Below, piece after piece: positions 35,679-42,778 of a stretch of DNA of 64,000 nucleotides. Position numbers and translations under genes: made by a program. The notes under the pieces are model-generated. The model saw nothing but the letters and a program-made list of their open reading frames with translations, was not told the DNA's origin and made no database searches. Position 1 is the first letter of the stretch. Each line of letters begins with the position of its first letter. The stretch comes from Staphylococcus taiwanensis (GTDB lineage Bacteria; Bacillota; Bacilli; Staphylococcales; Staphylococcaceae): positions 1 through 64,000 of the forward strand of contig CP058667.1 in NCBI GenBank assembly GCA_020544305.1, written 5' to 3'.

Positions 35679-36909
35679 AATAACAAATGCTCCCGATCTA
35701 AGATTTCCAGAATTTAATGATAAATGGCAAATGATGAATTTATCTAATATTGTTACTACTATTAAAGGGAATGATAACCAAATAGATTTACCTATACTAA
35801 CAATTTCAGCAAAATATGGTTGGTTAACTCAAAAAGAAAGATTTTCTCAAGTAATTGCTGGGAATAGTTTGAAAAGATACACAAAAGTTAGTAGAGGTGA
35901 TTTATCTTATAATAAAGGGAATTCAAAGATAGCTAAATATGGGATTGTATACAAAATGAATTATGATGAAGCACTAGTACCTAATGTATACAAGAGCTTT
36001 AGACCTCATAAAGGAATTAATAGTAGTTTTATTGAAAAATATTTTCATACTAAAAAATTAGATAGACAACTCAGAAAATATATAAGTTCTACTGCTCGAA
36101 TGGATGGTTTACTTAATATAAGTGACAATGACTTTTATAAAGTAAACATATATATACCTAATAGCTTTGAACAAGAAAAAATAGGTGATTTCTTTAGCAA
36201 ACTCGACCGACAGATTGAATTAGAAGAAAAGAAATTAGAATTGTTTGAGCAACAAAAGCGTGGTTATATGCAAAAGATTTTTTCACAAGATTTAAGATTT
36301 AAAGATGAAAATGGAAATGAGTATCCTAATTGGAAAAAGAGAAAAATTCAAGATTTAATGGAAGTTACTTCTGTAAAAAGAATTCATCAGTCAGATTGGC
36401 AGACAAATGGTGTTCCTTTTTTAAGAGCAAGAGATATTGTGGCTTATAACAAAGGAGATAAAATTGAAGAGCCTTTATTCATATCTTATGATAAATACAA
36501 TGCACACAGTAAAATATCAGGAAAAGTTGAAAAAGGTGACTTACTAGTAACTGGTGTAGGTACAATTGGAATACCATTTTTAATAAAAGATAATAAACCA
36601 TTATATTTTAAAGATGGAAATATTATTTGGCTAAAAAATCAAAAAAAATTGAATGAAAATTTTCTATTCTATTCTTTTCTAAGTACAAGTATTCAAAATT
36701 ATATAAAAAGAGTAGCTGGTGTAGGTACTGTAGGTACATTTACAATAAAAAATGCGAAGAAAACACCAATATTTGAACCAATAAAAGAAGAACAAGAAAA
36801 AATTGGTAATTTCTTCAGTAAATTGGATGAATTAATTAATAAACAAAATCAAAAAATTGATGGATTGAAAAAACGTAAAAGAGGATTTTTACAGAAGATG
36901 TTTGTGTAA
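35671..36909 (+). CDS. hsdS: Type I specificity subunit HsdS
   Basis: DNA-recognition subunit that sets the bipartite target. The 412-aa protein has two target-recognition domains, each followed by a conserved helical spacer: FFSKLDRQIELEEKKLELFEQQKRGYMQKIF near 172-205 and FFSKLDELINKQNQKIDGLKKRKRGFLQKMF at the C-terminus. The TRDs are more AT-rich than hsdR/hsdM, as is common for exchanged TRDs. Overlap with hsdM implies coupling. A weak A/T hairpin (36943-36965) may terminate the transcript. Confidence 0.95.
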   Translation: MTEITNAPDLRFPEFNDKWQMMNLSNIVTTIKGNDNQIDLPILTISAKYGWLTQKERFSQVIAGNSLKRYTKVSRGDLSYNKGNSKIAKYGIVYKMNYDEALVPNVYKSFRPHKGINSSFIEKYFHTKKLDRQLRKYISSTARMDGLLNISDNDFYKVNIYIPNSFEQEKIGDFFSKLDRQIELEEKKLELFEQQKRGYMQKIFSQDLRFKDENGNEYPNWKKRKIQDLMEVTSVKRIHQSDWQTNGVPFLRARDIVAYNKGDKIEEPLFISYDKYNAHSKISGKVEKGDLLVTGVGTIGIPFLIKDNKPLYFKDGNIIWLKNQKKLNENFLFYSFLSTSIQNYIKRVAGVGTVGTFTIKNAKKTPIFEPIKEEQEKIGNFFSKLDELINKQNQKIDGLKKRKRGFLQKMFV

Positions 36910-37162
36910 TTCTGATAAACTCCTATTATGTAATGTAAAGTAATAAAAAAGATCCTCTCTTTTTTATTTTATTATTAATATATGATTTAGAACGCTATTA
37001 ACTTATAAATAAATCTTTCATTAGCGTATTAAATTTTTAAATTGCAACGTTGAAACTTTTGTTGAAATAAATGTTACTATCAAAGTAATAATGCTAATAA
37101 TTTATCTATATTTATTTAAAAATACACATTAAGTAATAGATACCATAATAGTAATACATGTT

Positions 37163-37191
37163 TTGCATTCTTCACTAAGTAGTGTTACAAT
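37163..37191 (+). promoter_or_regulatory. Promoter of the antitoxin RNA
   Basis: TTGCAT (37163-37168), 17-bp spacer, TACAAT (37186-37191): near-consensus sigma-A promoter reading into the short antitoxin RNA. From 36910 to this point no gene is seen. Confidence 0.75.
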
Positions 37192-37197
37192 TTAATT

Positions 37198-37260
37198 AAC
37201 AAGAATATCTGCATTTTATGCACCAATCCCCTCACTACTGCCATAGTGAGGGGATTTTTA
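37198..37260 (+). ncRNA. Candidate antitoxin RNA of a Fst-like type I toxin-antitoxin locus
   Basis: Predicted start about 7 nt after the -10 box; it ends at the terminator AATCCCCTCACTA/TAGTGAGGGGATT (37226-37238 and 37244-37256) plus T5, giving about 60 nt. It carries TTAACAAGAATATCTGC (37196-37212), which recurs at 37355-37371 over the toxin start codon region. The RNA can therefore pair with the toxin mRNA both there and through the shared terminator. This is the layout of the par/Fst systems. Confidence 0.7.
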
Positions 37261-37278
37261 TTGGCGTGGCTTAGTCGC

Positions 37279-37374
37279 CTATTTATCATCACGTTTTCGA
37301 AGCCAATATGAAAACAACGCGACGATACAACCACTTGCTGCCGTGGTCATGATATTAACAAGAATATCTGCCAT
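37279..37374 (-). CDS. Fst/PepA-like type I toxin peptide
   Basis: A 31-aa peptide beginning MADILVNIMT with a hydrophobic membrane stretch (about 4-24) and a charged tail LRKRDDK. The segment SGCIVALFSYWL closely resembles the staphylococcal PepA1/Fst family (SGCAIAFFSYWL as I recall it). AGAGGAGGTG is a very strong ribosome site 6 nt from the ATG. A TATAAT at 37431-37436 on the minus strand is the likely promoter. By family analogy it damages the membrane when unpaired from the antitoxin RNA. Confidence 0.85.
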   Translation of the reverse strand: MADILVNIMTTAASGCIVALFSYWLRKRDDK

Positions 37375-37430
37375 TTTTAGCACCTCCTCTCTGCGTCTGA
37401 CATAACGCCTGAGAGATAGGCGACTTTTAT

Positions 37431-37436
37431 ATTATA
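37431..37436 (-). promoter_or_regulatory. -10 box of the toxin mRNA
   Basis: TATAAT on the minus strand, with TGTAAC 17 bp upstream as a weak -35. The toxin mRNA would run to the shared bidirectional terminator at 37226-37256. Confidence 0.55.
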
Positions 37437-37512
37437 TCATCAGTAATGAGCAAGTTACAGAGAACTTTTAATAAAGAGAATTATATTAATTGAAAATAGC
37501 AAAAAAATTAAA

Positions 37513-37556
37513 TAGAGAGCATCCTTCACCGCAAAGTGAAGGATGCTCTATTTTTA
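37513..37556. terminator. Terminator of the SAUGI-DUF1643 operon
   Basis: GAGCATCCTTCAC/GTGAAGGATGCTC stem with a CGCAAA-type loop, flanked by A/T runs on both sides, so it could work in both directions. It lies just past the last minus-strand gene. Confidence 0.8.
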
Positions 37557-37574
37557 TTGTAAGTAATATAATTT

Positions 37575-37796
37575 TCATTTTAATAGATAATGGTTAATAA
37601 TTGTCTGTAAATCATTATTAAGTACCGTTGTTATAGAGTCATCATCCATAAAATCATCATAGATTTTATCCAATATTTCCTCATCTTTAATTGATGTAAA
37701 ATGATGTACTAGTCCTTTTACGATAGATATATAATTTTGAGATGCTAAGCAACTAGCAACTGTTCGCCAGTCTGATTGTGTAGTGTCATGGTTCAT
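37575..37796 (-). CDS. Hypothetical 73-aa protein of the SCC operon
   Basis: I do not recognise a characterised family. The acidic protein MNHDTTQSDWRTVASCLASQ... ends in NHYLLK. I choose ATG at 37796 because AAGGAGG precedes it; the in-frame ATG at 37826 would overlap the DUF1643 gene and lacks a ribosome site. It is the last gene of a five-gene minus-strand group. Similar small ORFs follow DUF1643 in many SCC elements, from general knowledge. Confidence 0.75.
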   Translation of the reverse strand: MNHDTTQSDWRTVASCLASQNYISIVKGLVHHFTSIKDEEILDKIYDDFMDDDSITTVLNNDLQTIINHYLLK

Positions 37797-37810
37797 AGAT
37801 AATCCTCCTT

Positions 37811-38317
37811 TTATTTCAATGTCCATTTTTGACGCGCTTTAGGATTGAGTGGATGCATGATTTCATTTGTTGCTGGGTTTATAAGCTTTTTAATTTTCTT
37901 TTTGTGAGGCTTCAACATTTCCATCACTTGCTCAACACGTTCGACGACAACAGGTCGTTTCGCATAAGCACCATAAGCTAGAATCACTGTGTCACTTTCG
38001 CTTATCGCTTTCATCAAGTGGATGTCTGTGTGTTTATCATAAGGTTCTTTAATATGTTTAAGGTTCTCTGGGGTTTTAATATTAGAGAATAGATTTACAA
38101 GATATACAGCACCATACTGTTCAGAATTCGCTAATTGGTTAAGGATAAGAACAGTTGTAAGATCGAGTGATAATACGCCATCTAAATGAGGGTACATCGT
38201 TATCACTGTACAAGCGGGTTTCTTTTCATCCCATGTTTTCTTGAGTAAGTAGCGGTGTTGTTCATCATCGCTAAATATGGCTTCTGTGTGTATCGTACTT
38301 TTGATTGTATTCATCAT
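37811..38317 (-). CDS. DUF1643 family protein
   Basis: A 168-aa protein of unknown function common in SCC elements. It has the DUF1643 pattern: RYLLKKTWDE, a conserved TVITMYPHLDGVLSLDLTTVLILNQL segment and a DTVILAYGAYAK motif near the middle. The start at 38317 (MMNTIKS) follows AAAAGGAG; the ATG at 38314 is equally possible. No enzymatic residues are established for the family. It is in the same operon as DUF960 and the SAUGI homologue. Confidence 0.85.
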   Translation of the reverse strand: MMNTIKSTIHTEAIFSDDEQHRYLLKKTWDEKKPACTVITMYPHLDGVLSLDLTTVLILNQLANSEQYGAVYLVNLFSNIKTPENLKHIKEPYDKHTDIHLMKAISESDTVILAYGAYAKRPVVVERVEQVMEMLKPHKKKIKKLINPATNEIMHPLNPKARQKWTLK

Positions 38318-38328
38318 CGTCACTCCTT

Positions 38329-38640
38329 TTAGTATTCTTCTGGTAAAAGCATCACATAATAAAAAGCGTCCACGTCATCTTCACGAATGACGTAGACTTT
38401 CTTAGGTAATGCGTTTTGATTTTTTTCATAGTTTGTATAGTGATATTCCAATTTGTATGCGGGTTGTTCTTGTTCATGCGTAATAGAGAGTATATTATCA
38501 TCTTCTTGTAGTTTAAAAATGTGTAGGTAATCTGTATGAGGTTGATTGTCTCGATCTTTTACCATATTCCAAAGTAGTATTTGAAGGTCTAGAGATAGGT
38601 GTTCACTAATGCCTCTTGTGATGTATCGATTGATTTTCAT
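38329..38640 (-). CDS. DUF960 family protein
   Basis: A 103-aa SCC-borne protein starting MKINRYITRGISEHLSLDLQ, matching the DUF960 family. Function is unknown. CGAGGTAAAAT AT lies upstream of the ATG, giving a GAGG ribosome site that overlaps the end of the preceding 30-aa ORF. The next gene, DUF1643, begins 11 nt after its stop. Confidence 0.85.
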   Translation of the reverse strand: MKINRYITRGISEHLSLDLQILLWNMVKDRDNQPHTDYLHIFKLQEDDNILSITHEQEQPAYKLEYHYTNYEKNQNALPKKVYVIREDDVDAFYYVMLLPEEY

Positions 38641-38641
38641 A

Positions 38642-38734
38642 TTATTTTACCTCGTCTTGAATTTCTTTCATGATGATAATCGCTTGGCTAATAATCGTAA
38701 CAGATATTTGTGCCACTTTGATCCAATTATTCAC
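38642..38734 (-). CDS. Small 30-aa hydrophobic ORF coupled to the SAUGI homologue
   Basis: GTG at 38734 gives a 30-residue peptide with a hydrophobic centre (VAQISVTIISQAIIIM) and a charged C-terminus (KEIQDEVK). GGAGGG lies 7 nt upstream inside the end of the preceding gene, whose stop overlaps this ORF by 8 nt. An ATG at 38740 is in frame but sits on the ribosome site. The operon position and strong ribosome site support translation. Role unknown; a single membrane-spanning peptide is possible. Confidence 0.55.
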   Translation of the reverse strand: MNNWIKVAQISVTIISQAIIIMKEIQDEVK

Positions 38735-39077
38735 GGTCATTCCCTCCTTGTTTTAGTAAATGACGTTCATCGATAATCGTACTTTTAGTATCTGTCAGGT
38801 ATAGAAAGTCCATATCAAAATGATCCAAATAACCAATACTGATGAGTTGGCTATTGGCGTACATAAGGAATGGATAGATACTTAGCTCATGTAGCTCATC
38901 ATTATAGTAGGTATAAGTTTCAAGTGTAAGATGTGCAAGTGGGGTATGGTCTACAAAGCGAGTAGGAAGTATATTTTCTGCTGCGTCTTCTAACGCTTCA
39001 CATTCCCATGTTTCGTTGTTAGACAGTTGGAATAGACGAGTTATATATTGTTTGAGTTCTTGAGTGGTTGTTTTCAT
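38727..39077 (-). CDS. Uracil-DNA glycosylase inhibitor homologue (SAUGI family)
   Basis: A 116-aa acidic protein resembling SAUGI, the staphylococcal DNA mimic that blocks uracil-DNA glycosylase. The resemblance runs over the N-terminal LKQYITRLFQLSNNETWECE segment and the YTYYNDELHELSIYPFLMYANSQLISIGYLDHFDMDFLYL core, by comparison with the sequence I remember. It is the first gene of the minus-strand operon, with GGAGG upstream. In SCC elements it usually lies near ccr, as here. Identification is from memory of the family, not a search. Confidence 0.8.
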   Translation of the reverse strand: MKTTTQELKQYITRLFQLSNNETWECEALEDAAENILPTRFVDHTPLAHLTLETYTYYNDELHELSIYPFLMYANSQLISIGYLDHFDMDFLYLTDTKSTIIDERHLLKQGGNDRE

Positions 39078-39581
39078 ATCATTGCCTCCTAGATAGTGTG
39101 ATAGCGATGTATTTCATATACATCACCGAGATAATATATATTTGATTTATCATTTATTACGAATCCCGGTGGGAATAAGAGAAAATTCCATATAAAAACC
39201 CGCTACAAACGTTGGTATAACAAGGAAATCCCGGAATCCCACTCATTTTGACGAACAATCAACTCATTATTTATAGGTATTGATGATATGTGTAGGTCTC
39301 TCTCTGCTTCTATATATATATTATTTATTTATAAAAAATAACGGGATTTTGGGATTGTGCTTGCACAATCCTTCTGCTTCTTCGAATCTGCAAATCCCAT
39401 TCATTTCCCGTTAAAAAATCATTGTGGGATGTTCTTTAGCAATTTCAATATAAACTTCGTGTAGTTATGAAAATAATTACGACAATGACTGTTTTATTAG
39501 ATAAGTGTTATTGAAATTGATAAAGAGAATTCTAAAAATGGTTAGATAAAATAAGTGAAAGAATAGTAGTGTAGTTATTGT
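39078..39581. other. GGGAT-rich spacer between ccrB and the SAUGI operon
   Basis: No gene. It holds about nine copies of GGGAT/ATCCC words in both orientations at 39162-39176, 39226-39240, 39341-39357, 39393-39409 and 39425-39430. There is a perfect hairpin GGATTGTGC/GCACAATCC (39352-39371) and an AT-only tract (39311-39340). It must contain the SAUGI operon promoter. Possible role as a replication or Ccr-related site is discussed in the findings. Confidence 0.6.
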
Positions 39582-41210
39582 TTATTCAATAGTTATATAT
39601 ATAGTTTGTGGCAAAAATAAAGACGAAGTGCTAAGGAGCACTTCGTCAAGTGGACGGTTATTAAATAGTTGTTTGATAATTTCATTATTCAGTTTAAGCG
39701 TAACATAAAATTGCTTCTTATGATGTTCATGGTTTCGGATATCAATACGATCGATAACCGTCAGATAGAGTGATTTCAACTGAGATTTCTCTAATTTGTC
39801 TATATCTTTGAATATTGCTTGTAGTACGTTGGCAATCATATCAGCATCATAATGTGGAGCTTCTGCTTGTTTATCTTGCTCTAGTTGATGGATTTGATTA
39901 TTTATTTGATTCAATTCATCTTGATAGTTAAGTATTGTTGGTTTCAATACGCTATCTAAGTCAGGTGAGTCTTCAATGGTTTTCGTTAATGTATGCATTT
40001 TGGCTTTTAGTTCTTCACATTGTGACTGTTTATAGGCAATATCATGATTCAAAGAAGATTTATCTATTTGGCTTTGTTCATTTACTTTTTCAACCAATTG
40101 CTTCAATACCTTTTTACTTTTGATAATTTCCAATATCTGGTCCATAACATATTTTTCTAATACATCTGCTCTAACACTATTGGCTGAACATACTTTAGAA
40201 CCTTTGTTTCTAAAATTGCTACATGAATAATATCTGATTCTTTTCTTAGTGCCATCTTTTAATGTATTGGTCGTATTACTTGCCGCCATGGCTGCGCCAC
40301 ATTTTGGGCACTTTACAATCCCAGTAAGTAGATTGGTCCCTTTACCATGAACTTGTGGTTTCTTGCGACTCTCTTGGCGTTTAAACTGTACTTTATCCCA
40401 TAAAGCTTTATCAATAATAGGCGCATGCTTACCATCTGCGATAATCGGTTCCTCATTGAGTCCTTTTCGTCTTTTATCGCTCCAGTGTCTATACTTCGCA
40501 AACTGTATCTTTCCAATGTAAAAAGGGTTTGAGATGATATAAGTAATGGACGAAATACTAAACGGTTTCCCTTTCTTAGTCACATAACCTTTATGATTCA
40601 ATGTGTTCGCAATCTTACGATAACCGTGACCTTTGGCGTATGACTCAAAAATATATTTAACAATATTTGCTTCATGTTGATTAATCATAAGCTCTTTTTT
40701 ACTCTCAGGTACTTTATCATAGCCTAAAGGTAAATTACCTTGGTAATAACCTTCAATAGCACGTTGTCTTTGGCCATTAAACACGTTTTCTACAATAACG
40801 TTTCTTTCAAATTCTGCGAAGCTCGCTAAGATTTGGAGCATCAACTTACCTGTGGAGCTCGCAATTTCTATTTTTTCAGTTAGACTAAAAAATTCAACAT
40901 TAATCTCATACAATTCTTCGACAATATTTAATAAATCTGAGGTATTTCTAGCTAAACGAGTAGTATTATATACCATAATACCATCTAATTTACCTCCTTT
41001 AGCATCTTTTAACATACGTTGTAGTTCAGGACGTTGCGTTGTTTTACCTGATATACCACGATCGGTATATTCATCAACGACTTCATAACCTTGAAATTGA
41101 CAATACTCTGTAAGTTGATTTAATTGACCATGGATACTGTAACCATCCGTTTGCATTTCAGTTGATACACGTGCGTATAATCCAATACGTTTCTTTTTGA
41201 GTTGTGTCAT
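39582..41210 (-). CDS. ccrB: Cassette chromosome recombinase B
   Basis: Large serine recombinase that, with CcrA, excises and inserts SCC at the rlmH att site. The 542-aa protein (family-typical length) has the catalytic domain with Ser16 in YARVST, GISGKTTQRPELQ and ARNTSDLL. A recombinase domain follows, then a zinc-ribbon-like CPKCGAAM...CSNFRNKGSKVC segment and a C-terminal coiled coil (about 385-450). The start overlaps the ccrA stop by 4 nt. Allotype not assigned. Confidence 0.96.
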   Translation of the reverse strand: MTQLKKKRIGLYARVSTEMQTDGYSIHGQLNQLTEYCQFQGYEVVDEYTDRGISGKTTQRPELQRMLKDAKGGKLDGIMVYNTTRLARNTSDLLNIVEELYEINVEFFSLTEKIEIASSTGKLMLQILASFAEFERNVIVENVFNGQRQRAIEGYYQGNLPLGYDKVPESKKELMINQHEANIVKYIFESYAKGHGYRKIANTLNHKGYVTKKGKPFSISSITYIISNPFYIGKIQFAKYRHWSDKRRKGLNEEPIIADGKHAPIIDKALWDKVQFKRQESRKKPQVHGKGTNLLTGIVKCPKCGAAMAASNTTNTLKDGTKKRIRYYSCSNFRNKGSKVCSANSVRADVLEKYVMDQILEIIKSKKVLKQLVEKVNEQSQIDKSSLNHDIAYKQSQCEELKAKMHTLTKTIEDSPDLDSVLKPTILNYQDELNQINNQIHQLEQDKQAEAPHYDADMIANVLQAIFKDIDKLEKSQLKSLYLTVIDRIDIRNHEHHKKQFYVTLKLNNEIIKQLFNNRPLDEVLLSTSSLFLPQTIYITIE

Positions 41211-42568
41211 ATGACTTCATTCCTTTCAGGAGTTATTAAATGCGATTGTTCAACGATATTGAGTGGACTGTTTTTAAAGTAGATTCCTTGTAATTGTTTA
41301 GTTTGAGTTATTGTAATGTCATCAATCAAAGGTGCTATGATTTCTAATGTCAATTTATCTTTGACTACATGACGGATTGTTTCAGCAATTTGATTGGATG
41401 AATAATTAGAGTAACGTTCTTCTCTTTCAAAGCCAGCAGATAACCGTTTAAATGTTTCTATATCAATTTGATTTTGTGCTAGTTTTTCGATGAGTTGTTC
41501 TTGTGTTAGATGTGATTGTCTGTGTTTCATTTGTTGGTGTTTTAGAGCTTTTAGTATTGTCTCATTTAATTTGTCATGAAATGATTGATTGCCACAGTAT
41601 ACTTTACAAGTGTTTAGGACCTCTGTTTCAATCATTTGCGCATTGATGCCTTTAAATGGACACGTATGATAGGCTTCATTCATATTTTTAGGACAGACAT
41701 AGTAACGTAGAGAACGATGTTCTTTTTTTATCGTTAAGTTTGTTAATGTTGATTGACAGTAAGGACATTTGATTCGTCGCTTTAACTTATTTCTAGAATT
41801 GGATCGATTGTGTTGTTTATGAATACGACGCTCTTGTGCTTCCTCAAACGTATCAACATTAATAATAGGTGGAACGATATCATTAAACGTTCCATATTTA
41901 TTAATGACACGACCACAATAGTTAGGGTTCAAGAGAATATTTCTAACTTGATAGGGCTTACGAGAAATAAAATTCATATCTTTATCCAGCTTTTGAGAAA
42001 TTTTCTTGTAACCAAGTCCTTGTAAATACCAACGATAAACGGCTTTGATTGTCGGTGCTTCTTCTGCATTTACAATAAAGTGACCTTTGCTGTAGTGATA
42101 ACCAAAAGGGGCGTGTGTTGTAATCAACTTACCTTGTTTGGCTTTTTCTCTTATCCCATTTCGTGTTTGTTCGCTGATGTTGTTCGATTCCATTTCTGCT
42201 AGACTCATGAGTATGTTTAAGCGAAAGCAATCAAACTCTTTAGACAAATCAAAATATCCATCGTTAACACTGATGATTGTGACGTGATGCTTTTTACAAA
42301 TTTCAAAGAATTGTATAGCATTTTTGAAATTACGATGGAGCCGATTTAGCCGATAGCAACATAATACTTTACACTCTCCAGATGTAATCACTTCTACCAT
42401 TTTTTGATAGCCTGAACGCTTTGTATGTCCACCTGTTTTTTTATCATCATAAAATGTTACATTGGACCATCCATGTTGCTTAGCAGTGTCTATAATGAGG
42501 GATTTCTGAGTCGCTAAGCTTTGTTGTTTGAGTGTACTTTGACGTACATAAGCAATGGCTTTTTCCAT
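41207..42568 (-). CDS. ccrA: Cassette chromosome recombinase A
   Basis: Partner large serine recombinase. The 453-aa protein has catalytic Ser11 in YVRQST, the CYRLNRLHRN motif, a recombinase domain and a cysteine pattern CPYCQSTL...CPKNMNEAYHTC. I choose ATG 42568 (MEKAIAYVRQ) since GGAGGTG precedes it; the in-frame ATG 42583 sits upstream of that ribosome site. It is co-translated with ccrB. Allotype by eye is not safe; comparison with ccrA1-A4 would settle the SCCmec type. Confidence 0.95.
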   Translation of the reverse strand: MEKAIAYVRQSTLKQQSLATQKSLIIDTAKQHGWSNVTFYDDKKTGGHTKRSGYQKMVEVITSGECKVLCCYRLNRLHRNFKNAIQFFEICKKHHVTIISVNDGYFDLSKEFDCFRLNILMSLAEMESNNISEQTRNGIREKAKQGKLITTHAPFGYHYSKGHFIVNAEEAPTIKAVYRWYLQGLGYKKISQKLDKDMNFISRKPYQVRNILLNPNYCGRVINKYGTFNDIVPPIINVDTFEEAQERRIHKQHNRSNSRNKLKRRIKCPYCQSTLTNLTIKKEHRSLRYYVCPKNMNEAYHTCPFKGINAQMIETEVLNTCKVYCGNQSFHDKLNETILKALKHQQMKHRQSHLTQEQLIEKLAQNQIDIETFKRLSAGFEREERYSNYSSNQIAETIRHVVKDKLTLEIIAPLIDDITITQTKQLQGIYFKNSPLNIVEQSHLITPERNEVI

Positions 42569-42620
42569 TTTATACACCTCCATAGAGATAATATATGTTT
42601 ATGAATGAATTAAAATGAAA

Positions 42621-42649
42621 GGTCCAACGTGTTAAAAGCACGTTGGACC
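42621..42649 (-). terminator. Terminator between the helicase group and ccrA
   Basis: Perfect 11-bp stem GGTCCAACGTG/CACGTTGGACC with a 7-nt loop, followed on the minus strand by TTTCATTTTAATT. It would end the helicase transcript before ccrA. Confidence 0.8.
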
Positions 42650-42655
42650 GCAATC

Positions 42656-42718
42656 TCAGTTATCACGATTTAACTCTTCAACAACTAAGTTAGCTAATAC
42701 TTCAATTAACTCATCCAT
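42656..42718 (-). CDS. Possible 20-aa peptide downstream of the helicase gene
   Basis: ATG 42718 with GGAGTG 7 nt upstream opens a 20-residue acidic amphipathic peptide (MDELIEVLANLVVEELNRDN). It ends 7 bases before the terminator stem, leaving little room for anything else on the transcript. Pattern (Leu/Ile/Val every three to four residues) suggests an amphipathic helix. Could be a chance ORF. Confidence 0.4.
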   Translation of the reverse strand: MDELIEVLANLVVEELNRDN

Positions 42719-42778
42719 TTCATTCACTCCTATACAATTTCATCTTTAAGTTACTAAAAAGGTATTGAGAAGTGGTCA

